From contig CALKVR010001371.1 of the NCBI GenBank assembly GCA_938004815.1, positions 1 to 5,287 on the forward strand: a stretch of DNA of 5,287 nt, read 5' to 3'. Source of the DNA: an uncultured Polyangiaceae bacterium (GTDB lineage Bacteria > Myxococcota_A > Polyangia > Polyangiales > Polyangiaceae). A program made the position numbers and the translations under genes. Numbering within the stretch: position 1 is the stretch's first letter; each line of letters opens with the position of its first letter. The notes under the pieces were generated by a model. It did not search any database and was not told the origin of the DNA. It saw only the letters and a program-made list of their open reading frames with translations. Positions 1 through 4,923 of the stretch are shown here, piece after piece.

Positions 1-42
1 CTGGCGATACGGCGGACGGAAGTAGCGCCCTCGGTCGCAACC

Positions 43-91
43 GCGGTCGCAACCCGCTGGATCAATGTCTGATCCACGTGGTTGCGACCGT
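43..91. repeat. Large imperfect inverted repeat (two-tier hairpin)
   Basis: The arm GGTCGCAACC at 45-54 is the exact reverse complement of GGTTGCGACC at 80-89, and C44-G90 and G43-T91 extend the pairing. Inside lies a second perfect 7-bp stem, TGGATCA (58-64) with TGATCCA (70-76), around a 5-nt loop; a 3x3 mismatch separates the tiers. The sequence CGGTCGCAACC also occurs directly repeated at 32-42 and 44-54 (period 12 bp), so two left arms could compete for the right arm. No T-run follows on either strand, so a standard intrinsic terminator is not clear. It could be a factor-assisted or bidirectional transcription end, a REP-like element, or a binding site. Confidence 0.7.
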
Positions 92-118
92 CTCCGCTCG
101 GCCAACGCGCCTCGGCTC

Positions 119-268
119 CAGGTGGCGCTCGATGCCGGTACCCATCGCCGGCGAGCTGGAGCTGAGCGCCAGGTGGCGGTCGATGCCCGCACCCATCGGC
201 GCTGAGCTGGCGCTGCGCACCAGGTGGCGGTCGATGCCCGCCCCCTTGGCGCTTGAGCTGGCGCGGCC
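119..268. repeat. Three tandem copies of a 51-bp repeat
   Basis: Units begin with CAGGTGGCG at 119, 170 and 221, exactly 51 bp apart. Each shares the core CAGGTGGCG(C/G)TCGATGCC, then a CCCATCG-like middle and a GAGCTGG-containing end. Units 1 and 2 differ by scattered substitutions; unit 3 has a few more plus a one-base insertion near 254 and fades into unrelated sequence before the redoxin stop codon. Forward translation gives RWRSMP(A/V)P repeats and reverse gives G(A/T)GI(D/E)RHL repeats, but neither frame has a supported gene around it. It looks like a minisatellite-type expansion beyond the 3' end of the redoxin gene. There are no unique spacers, so it is not a CRISPR array. Confidence 0.8.
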
Positions 269-276
269 GCGCCTAC

Positions 277-897
277 CTACATCTTGTCGACGAGCGCGCT
301 CATCTCGGCGAAGGCGGAGCTGTCCTGGACGAGCTTGCCGGCGTAGCGGTACGCGACGCGGCCCTCGGGGTCGATGAGCAGGAAGCCGGGCATGGGCGTG
401 ATGTTCGCCTGCTTGGCCCAGGTGCCGTTGGGATCGTCGATGAAGCTCGGCGCGGTCATGCCGTGCTTCTTCGCGGTCTCGAGGGTCCAGGAGCGCTCCT
501 CGTCGTCCTGGTATCCCGTCCTCGTGACGCCGATCACCCGCAGACCGCGGGTGTGGTGGCGCTCCTCCAGGGCCTTCACGGCCGGGATGGAGGCCACACA
601 AGCGCTTCACCCAGGCGACCACGACTCGATCAGTACCGGCGCGCCGCGGAGCGCGGCGAGGGTCGTGGGCTCGCCGTTCACCCAGCGCGCCGCGTCCTGT
701 GTGGAAAACTCGGGAACGACCTTGGCGTCGACCGACCCGCCGTAGGCGGCAGATGCTCCGCTCTTGCCGCGCGACATCTTGTAACGTGCGGCGACACCGC
801 CACCGACCAAGAGCGTGACGAGGACCGCCGCGCCGATGAGGACTTTCCTTCGTGCTCCCCCCTCACGCGGTGAGGGGGGCCGGGGGGGTGAATCCAT
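277..897 (-). CDS. Membrane-anchored TlpA/thioredoxin-like protein, probable selenoprotein (Sec at TGA 609-607)
   Basis: Read through one in-frame TGA, this gives 206 residues. Residues 2-17 are a proline- and arginine-rich cytoplasmic stretch. Residues 19-37 form a hydrophobic helix, so the rest should face the periplasm. A TlpA-like thioredoxin fold follows: beta strand and active site at 87-105 (APVLIESWSPG-U-SAC-VASIP), central strand LRVIGV (119-124), and the cis-proline segment TPMPGFLLIDPEG (167-179, cis-Pro170). In relatives the site reads W-x-x-x-C-x-x-C; here the first Cys position (97) is TGA and the resolving Cys is C100. Both flanks are in the same frame, so no frameshift is needed. 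ATG 897 is chosen because upstream codons do not look coding; no clear Shine-Dalgarno sequence is visible. The likely role is thiol-disulfide exchange with envelope proteins or reduction of peroxide or apocytochrome; the substrate is unknown. The alternative is a pseudogene from a TGC/TGT to TGA mutation or sequencing error. Confidence 0.8.
564..593 (-). promoter_or_regulatory. Candidate bacterial SECIS element
   Basis: Downstream of the TGA on the mRNA, CCTCCA (593-588) pairs with TGGAGG (569-564). An asymmetric internal loop (TCCC opposite C) separates this from an upper stem, GGCC (583-580) with GGCC (574-571), capped by the pentaloop GUGAA (579-575). The loop starts 27 nt after the UGA, and its first two bases are G and U. 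The usual bacterial pattern is a short upper stem, a small apical loop with G in its first two positions, and a UGA-to-loop distance of about 16-37 nt; this fits all three. SelB binding is inferred. Confidence 0.65.
607..609 (-). other. In-frame TGA read as selenocysteine (residue 97)
   Basis: On the minus strand the codons run TCG CCT GGG TGA AGC GCT TGT GTG, giving S-P-G-U-S-A-C-V. The TGA occupies the nucleophilic cysteine position of the thioredoxin CxxC motif, producing UxxC, a recurrent arrangement in bacterial thioredoxin-like selenoproteins. Homology to the TlpA family runs unbroken on both sides in one frame. Conventional annotation would end one gene here and start another at GTG 597. 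Incorporation needs SelA, SelB, SelC and SelD encoded elsewhere, none of which lies in this window. Confidence 0.75.
857..879. repeat. Perfect 10-bp palindrome within the 5' coding end of the redoxin gene
   Basis: CCCCCCTCAC (857-866) and GTGAGGGGGG (870-879) are exact reverse complements around a 3-nt loop. In the minus-strand mRNA the hairpin starts 18 nt after the ATG and encodes the Pro/Arg-rich residues around 7-14. Codon choice here is unlike the rest of the gene. It may be a REP-like insertion that stayed in frame, or a structure that limits translation initiation. Its symmetry and C/G runs make it a plausible member of a dispersed genomic repeat family, which one window cannot show. 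Confidence 0.75.
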
Positions 898-1018
898 GGG
901 AACGAACGTTATGCGAGAGAGACCGGGTCCGCGCCATCGAGACCTCGTGAATCGCGTGTGCGACCCTGCCGATAACACCTACATCCACCCTGAGATCCGA
1001 GATGACCGCCCCGGATCC
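898..1018. other. Divergent intergenic region between redoxin and lipoprotein genes
   Basis: These 121 bp separate two genes read away from each other and should contain both promoters. I find no convincing -35/-10 pair, no sigma-54 motif, and no strong Shine-Dalgarno sequence next to either start codon. A short dyad, AACG-AA-CGTT (901-910), lies just upstream of the redoxin ATG and could be an operator, but it is too short to call firmly. Confidence 0.4.
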
Positions 1019-2137
1019 ATGACCTTCCATACGAGATTCCCTCGCTTTTTGTGGCGATTGGCGGCGGTCGCGAGCCTCGCTGGATGCTCGTCGGAAGCCT
1101 CGAAACCGGCGCCGCCCAGCGCGTCGGTTGCTGCAACCACGGCGAAATCCAGCACCAGCGCAGCGATCAGTGCCACCGCGTCGGCCACCGCACCGCCTGC
1201 GGGCGGCACCGGCGACGGCCGCGGCGGCGGTCAACGCGGGATGCGGTTCGGCGACGCCGCGGTCTACGTGGACGGCAAACCGCGCGGAGTTTTGAGGTAT
1301 TTCGAGCTCCCACCGACGCTTCACGTCCGCCCTTTGAAGCTCCAGGACGGGCGCGAGGTGGCGCGGTACCGCATCGCCGAGTACGTGCAGTCGGTAGGCG
1401 TCGACCTCTCGAAGGTGAGGGCGATTCACCTCAGCGGCGGGCGGGGGCGCGTGAGCATTCTGCCGGGCGACGAGCTTCGCAAGTACGAGGACTCTCTCTT
1501 GTTCTCGTTCACGCGCGGCGACAGCGGCAAGGCTCGTGTCGAGTGGCCCGACGCGCCGATCAAGGTGAACACGACCATCGACACGATGGTGTTCGTCTCG
1601 GTCTACGTCGATCGCGAACCGCCTGCGTTCGACTCGAAAACCCGCAGCTTTCTCGATGAAAGCGGCGCGCGGATCGAGGGCGTGCCCTACGCCAAGCCCG
1701 AAGAGTCGCTTCGCGGGACGCGCGTCTACTCGGACGGCAAGCTCGCGGGATCGGTGAAGCGAAAGCGCCTCCCGGACAGCGTCCTTTCGAAGTCGTACAC
1801 CGTCAAAAATCCTCGATTTTCGCTCGATGCTTACCTCGGCTCGATCGGCGTCGACACCGCGAAGATCAGGACCCTCGCGGTCGCGCGCGGCGACTTCATG
1901 GTCGCGCGCCTCGACGCGCAAACCTGGAAAAACCAGCGCGAAAAGGCGGAGTTTTCGCTCGCGCCCGGGAGCGAGGGCCGCATCATCGTCCCCTTTCCGC
2001 TCGAAAACGGCGGGGAAACAGCATTTCCGGCGAGCGCCATCCTCGCGTACGCAGGCGCCGCGCCGAAACGCGTCGCGGACGCGCCGATCGCCGAGGCGGT
2101 GCCTGGATCGGAAGAGAACCAGGCCATTCCCGAATAG
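1019..2137 (+). CDS. Lipoprotein with a duplicated domain of unknown function
   Basis: This 372-residue protein begins with a lipoprotein signal peptide: basic N-terminus, hydrophobic core, then lipobox L20-A-G-C23, so Cys23 should be lipidated. ATG 1019 is chosen because it places this signal at the N-terminus; upstream in-frame starts would bury it. Residues 24-74 are a Ser/Ala/Thr/Pro then Gly-rich linker. The rest contains two related halves. Half 1 (about 80-185) has VYVDGK (82-87) and YVQSVGVDLSKVR (122-134). Half 2 (about 233-335) has VYSDGK (236-241) and YLGSIGVDTAKIR (272-284). Each ends in a beta-rich stretch with a charged FxxxxGxxG(K/R) segment. A distant likeness to a molybdopterin-binding oxidoreductase-type beta domain is possible but weak; no catalytic residues can be assigned. 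It is an exposed envelope lipoprotein of unknown role, read away from the redoxin and in the same direction as the operon starting at 2249. Confidence 0.85.
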   Translation: MTFHTRFPRFLWRLAAVASLAGCSSEASKPAPPSASVAATTAKSSTSAAISATASATAPPAGGTGDGRGGGQRGMRFGDAAVYVDGKPRGVLRYFELPPTLHVRPLKLQDGREVARYRIAEYVQSVGVDLSKVRAIHLSGGRGRVSILPGDELRKYEDSLLFSFTRGDSGKARVEWPDAPIKVNTTIDTMVFVSVYVDREPPAFDSKTRSFLDESGARIEGVPYAKPEESLRGTRVYSDGKLAGSVKRKRLPDSVLSKSYTVKNPRFSLDAYLGSIGVDTAKIRTLAVARGDFMVARLDAQTWKNQREKAEFSLAPGSEGRIIVPFPLENGGETAFPASAILAYAGAAPKRVADAPIAEAVPGSEENQAIPE

Positions 2138-2142
2138 ATCGC

Positions 2143-2161
2143 TGTAACTCCCGTGTAACTC
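2143..2161 (+). promoter_or_regulatory. Direct repeat TGTAACTC, 11-bp period, possible activator site
   Basis: TGTAACTC occurs at 2143-2150 and again at 2154-2161, exactly one helical turn apart, so a protein could contact both on the same DNA face. It lies about 35 bp upstream of the -24 element of the sigma-54 promoter. Sigma-54 promoters need an enhancer-binding protein, usually bound further upstream (about -80 to -200), so this site would be close. A weaker reading is a terminator for the lipoprotein gene: CCCG (2150-2153) can pair with CGGG (2161-2164), but the stem is short and only GAAAT follows. Confidence 0.45.
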
Positions 2162-2184
2162 GGGGAAATCTGCTCCGCGCAAAA

Positions 2185-2201
2185 TTGGCACGTCGGCTGC
2201 A
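2185..2201 (+). promoter_or_regulatory. Sigma-54 (RpoN) -24/-12 promoter
   Basis: TTGGCACGTCGGCTGCA matches the sigma-54 consensus YTGGCACGRNNNTTGCW except at R and the first T of TTGC. The invariant GG (2187-2188) and GC (2199-2200) are separated by exactly 10 bp, as required. Transcription should start near 2212, leaving a leader of about 37 nt with a good ribosome binding site before ATG 2249. Myxobacteria use sigma-54 with many enhancer-binding proteins for starvation, development and surface functions, so the downstream operon is probably conditionally expressed. Confidence 0.7.
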
Positions 2202-2234
2202 CTGGTGATGTTCGGACTTACCGGCACGCCAGCC

Positions 2235-2239
2235 AGGAG
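2235..2239 (+). promoter_or_regulatory. Ribosome binding site fixing the start at 2249
   Basis: AGGAG lies 9 nt before ATG 2249. It selects the start that gives a complete Sec-type signal peptide. Confidence 0.75.
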
Positions 2240-2248
2240 AAAGAGCCA

Positions 2249-3967
2249 ATGACCCGACGCAGCCTTCGCCGTACGACCGGAGCCATCGCAAGCGTCGCCG
2301 CGATCCTCTTCCCGGGAGTTGCGTTCGCGCAGACTCTCACCGCGGTTCCGACCTTCCACATCGCGAACGGCCAGAACGCCGGCCCGCAAGAGCAGAACGG
2401 CGGCCCGGGCCACGAGCAGGGCGACATCACGTACGTCCAGGTCGGCGACAAGGTGTACGTCGTCAGCGTCTACATGTCCTCGAAGGTCTCGGACGAGGAC
2501 GGCCCCTGGCAGGGCAAGTGTACGAGCATCGAGTTCGGGCCCGATGGTCAGCCGACCGTCGTCGCCGACCAGGTGCAGATCTCGGACTACGACGGCGACC
2601 GTCCGTTCAACCATGCGCGCGTCGCGGCCGATGCCCAGTCGGGCAAGGTGATCGTGACGTTCGGGTCGGACGGCGTGAACGGCGAGGCCGCGAACGTCTC
2701 GACCTACGTCCAGGCGCTCGACCACATGTGCAACCCGGTGTCCGAGGTCGTTCGCGTCAGCAACAACGCGAACAACAACGAGGGCGCCCCCGACCTCATC
2801 TGCCACGGCAACGGGTACTGCACCGGCGGCTATCTCTCCACCGGCAACAACGACACGTCGTTCGCATACGGCATCATGGTCACCGACCTCGGCGGTGGGC
2901 AGGTCACGCTCGAGCGCACCTGGCTGCAGGGCGTCGTCGCCCCGTCGAACATCGGCCGCCCGGCGCTCGCTTCGAGCGACCCTGGCGCGGCGCTCTTCTG
3001 TGCGGCCAAGGGTGACAACCGCCCGCCCGAGGACGGCGTGCAGTGCGCGATGCTGAACACGATGGACGGCACCATCATGTACAAGCAGATCATCGCGGCC
3101 TCGCAGCCTGGCGAGAAGATCTACATGAACCAGCCGACGGTCGGCGCGCTCGACAACGGCCGCTTCGCGGTGCAGGTCCTCGAGTCGAGCGGCCAGGGCA
3201 AGATCAACAACGAGAAGGGCTCCAACGTCACGCACGCATACGTGATCGAGCCGCAGCTGGACAGCTTCCTCATCAAGGACCACAAGATGGGGCTCGGCAG
3301 CTACCACACGCACTCGGCGATCTGCGCGGGCGCGTACGGCGTCGACGGCACGCGTCACTTCGGCATCCTGGGCGCGCCCATCACCGGCAACGGCCAGCCG
3401 TCGTTCCAGATGCTGTCCTACGAGGCCACGACCGGCATCGCGCAAGACAAGACGATGAACAAGTGGGTCGTCGGCTGGTACGGCGACGCCGGCAAGCTCG
3501 CCAACATGTACGGCCAGAACCCGAACACGCAGGGCCGCGACTTCCTCCGCTGCAAGGGCGACGTCCCGAACCCGGGCTTCGGGCAGCCGAACGGCTACCT
3601 CCCCCACGTGAAGACGTTCTTCGTGACGCCGCACTCGGGCCGCATCGACGGCGAAGAGAAGAACTCGCAGTGGCTGAGCTTCGTCCCCGGCCACACCTCC
3701 GAGCAGGTGCAGCCGGCTGCTCCCACCGACCCGGGCAACATCCAGCCGGGCCCGAGCGACGACGGCACGTACACGGGTGATCCCGCGCCGCCGGCTGCGG
3801 CGCCCGCGGACGACGCCCCGAAGGACGGCAAGGATCCGAGCGTCCTCACCACGCCGTCGAGCGGCGGGTGCTCGAGCTCGGGCGACAACGGCTTCGGCGG
3901 AGCCGCCGGCTTCGCGATGATGGCACTTGGCTTGGCGCTCGCATCGCGGCGCAGGAAGGGAGTCTGA
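2249..3967 (+). CDS. Secreted surface protein with MYXO-CTERM-type sorting tail
   Basis: The product has 572 residues. Residues 1-27 are a Sec signal peptide (twin-Arg pairs at 3-4 and 7-8, hydrophobic core, cleavage after A-F-A27). The body (about 28-480) is beta-rich with recurring segments of 40-60 residues, such as HARVAADAQSGKVIVTFGSD, NEGAPDLICHGNGYC, GRPALASSDPGAALFCAAKG and NQPTVGALDNGRFAVQVLES. This suggests, but does not prove, a beta-propeller. It carries several cysteines, which may form disulfides, and H353-T-H355; there is no CxxCH motif. A Pro/Ala/Asp linker (about 484-538) leads to GGC541SSSG, a membrane helix and RRRKGV, the MYXO-CTERM layout in which a CPBP-type myxosortase is thought to process at the cysteine for surface display. 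It is first in an operon, 2 nt from the cytochrome-like gene, behind a sigma-54 promoter. The function of the body is unrecognised. A long antisense open frame across it is a GC artefact. Confidence 0.9.
   Translation: MTRRSLRRTTGAIASVAAILFPGVAFAQTLTAVPTFHIANGQNAGPQEQNGGPGHEQGDITYVQVGDKVYVVSVYMSSKVSDEDGPWQGKCTSIEFGPDGQPTVVADQVQISDYDGDRPFNHARVAADAQSGKVIVTFGSDGVNGEAANVSTYVQALDHMCNPVSEVVRVSNNANNNEGAPDLICHGNGYCTGGYLSTGNNDTSFAYGIMVTDLGGGQVTLERTWLQGVVAPSNIGRPALASSDPGAALFCAAKGDNRPPEDGVQCAMLNTMDGTIMYKQIIAASQPGEKIYMNQPTVGALDNGRFAVQVLESSGQGKINNEKGSNVTHAYVIEPQLDSFLIKDHKMGLGSYHTHSAICAGAYGVDGTRHFGILGAPITGNGQPSFQMLSYEATTGIAQDKTMNKWVVGWYGDAGKLANMYGQNPNTQGRDFLRCKGDVPNPGFGQPNGYLPHVKTFFVTPHSGRIDGEEKNSQWLSFVPGHTSEQVQPAAPTDPGNIQPGPSDDGTYTGDPAPPAAAPADDAPKDGKDPSVLTTPSSGGCSSSGDNGFGGAAGFAMMALGLALASRRRKGV
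3953..3962 (+). promoter_or_regulatory. Ribosome binding site for the cytochrome-like lipoprotein
   Basis: AGGAAGGGAG lies within the last codons of the upstream gene, with 7 nt from its end to ATG 3970. It supports this start rather than earlier in-frame ones, and indicates translationally linked expression of the pair. Confidence 0.7.
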
Positions 3968-3969
3968 TC

Positions 3970-4896
3970 ATGAAGCGCTCTCTGCTCTGGTTGATCACGG
4001 CATGCCTCGGGTCGGTGAGCCTGGCCGCGTGTACGCAGCAGCCGGGGACGTTCGTCCTGAACCCGGGGGACGATGACGATGACGGTGAGGGCGCTTCGGG
4101 CACCGGCGCGGGCGACCAAGGCAGCTCGGCCGCCAGCACCAACCCCACCGGCGGCAGCGGCGCGGCTAAGCAGATGTTCATCAACGAGGTGTTCCCCGCC
4201 ATCTCGACCGACTGCGGCAGCTGCCACATGACGGGCGAGTCGGGCTCGCCCATCTTCCTCGGCGCCGGCGCCGAGGCCTCCTACAACGCGATCACCGGCT
4301 ACTCGCCGACCCTCATCGCGGTGCCGGACAACTCGAACCTCATCCAGCACGGCGTGCACACGGGCCCCGCCCTCACCACGACCCAGCGGGGCATCGTCTC
4401 CGCCTGGCTCGAGGCCGAGGCGGAAGAGCGAGGCCTCGTCGGCGGCGGCGAGGGCGGCGGAGCGCCCACCGGCAAGACCCTCACCCAGGCTCTCGACGAA
4501 TTCGCCAACTGCATGGACCTCCTCGAGTGGGAAGAGAACATGTCCAACCTCCCGCGCGCCGACACGGCGAACGCGGGCGAGTGCAGCGGCTGCCACACCT
4601 CGGGCGACGGCGGCGCGTTCCTCAGCCTGAACGTCCAAGAGACGTTCGAGATGAACCAGGAGTTCCCCTACATCAAGCGCCTCGTGACCGGCACCGTCGA
4701 CCAGAACGGTGCGTTCGCCGGGCTGCTCCCCGCGAACCGATTCGTCAACAAGGGCCTCGAGGCGCAGAGCTGCGACCCCCAGACGCAGAACTGTCACCCG
4801 ACCTACAATCTCCCGCCGGGCATCAAGACGGGCATCGAGACCGTCGTGAACAACACGCTCGACCGCATGGCCAACGGCGACTGCGGTACGCCGTGA
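3970..4896 (+). CDS. Cytochrome c-like lipoprotein with two CxxCH haem motifs
   Basis: The 308-residue product starts with a lipoprotein signal ending in lipobox L18-A-A-C21. Five aspartates (34-38) and a Gly/Ser/Thr-rich linker to about 66 follow. Domain 1 (about 67-155) carries C82-G-S-C85-H86, then HGVHTGPAL and an IVSAWLEAEA helix; this resembles small cytochrome-c-like domains with a C-terminal W/L helix. Domain 2 (about 165-308) carries C181, C205-S-G-C208-H209, the segment FPYIKRLVTGTVD, and C268-x6-C275-H276 near the end. Two haems c are expected; a third at Cx6CH would be unusual, and C268/C275 may instead form a disulfide. It should carry electrons at the inner face of the outer membrane or on the surface; its partners are unknown. 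It is co-transcribed with the MYXO-CTERM protein. Haem attachment needs a Ccm-type maturation system encoded elsewhere. Confidence 0.85.
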   Translation: MKRSLLWLITACLGSVSLAACTQQPGTFVLNPGDDDDDGEGASGTGAGDQGSSAASTNPTGGSGAAKQMFINEVFPAISTDCGSCHMTGESGSPIFLGAGAEASYNAITGYSPTLIAVPDNSNLIQHGVHTGPALTTTQRGIVSAWLEAEAEERGLVGGGEGGGAPTGKTLTQALDEFANCMDLLEWEENMSNLPRADTANAGECSGCHTSGDGGAFLSLNVQETFEMNQEFPYIKRLVTGTVDQNGAFAGLLPANRFVNKGLEAQSCDPQTQNCHPTYNLPPGIKTGIETVVNNTLDRMANGDCGTP

Positions 4897-4923
4897 GCTG
4901 AGCCCCGGCTGTAAGCTGGACCC

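Larger units (their letters stand above)
1..276. other. Intergenic, repeat-rich region with no convincing gene
   Basis: No reading frame here resembles a known protein or shows a steady coding pattern with a ribosome binding site. The region lies downstream of the minus-strand redoxin stop codon. It holds a near-perfect dyad (43-91), a 12-bp direct duplication (32-54) and three 51-bp tandem repeats (119-268), listed separately. Because the repeat length is a multiple of three, frames stay open through it on both strands; I take that as a by-product of the repeat. The extreme left end could belong to a gene outside the window, which cannot be judged from here. Confidence 0.6.

Noticed and set aside
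119..268. CRISPR array
   Set aside because: The units are contiguous 51-bp tandem copies with no unique spacers and no cas genes nearby.
537..551. GGUCU hairpin as the main SECIS
   Set aside because: The loop resembles that of fdhF, but it begins about 60 nt after the UGA, outside the usual bacterial range; the hairpin at 564-593 fits better.
62..622. 186-codon minus-strand frame spanning the redoxin 3' half and the tandem repeats
   Set aside because: It is out of frame with the redoxin homology, its first part is low-complexity shadow translation, and the rest is the 51-bp repeat, which stays open because 51 is divisible by three.
253..873. Plus-strand open frames opposite the redoxin gene
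   Set aside because: They are antisense to a recognisable thioredoxin-fold gene and show no family resemblance of their own.
277..978. Two separate genes (978-607 and 597-277) or a frameshifted pseudogene
   Set aside because: Both fragments lie in the same frame and together make one complete TlpA domain split only by TGA at the active-site Cys. GTG 597 encodes the residue just after the resolving Cys and has no matching ribosome binding site.
815..1018. N-terminal extension of the 1019-2137 lipoprotein from ATG 815
   Set aside because: It would overlap the divergent redoxin gene and bury the lipoprotein signal peptide that begins at ATG 1019.
863..3694. 943-codon open frame on the minus strand
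   Set aside because: It runs antisense across two well-supported genes with signal peptides and recognisable domains. The translation is Arg/Val/Asp/Ala-rich with no recognisable fold, as expected from an antisense frame in high-GC DNA.
3595..4797. 400-codon minus-strand frame over the operon
   Set aside because: It is a shadow of the MYXO-CTERM and cytochrome-like genes, whose sense frames have signal peptides, ribosome binding sites and haem motifs.
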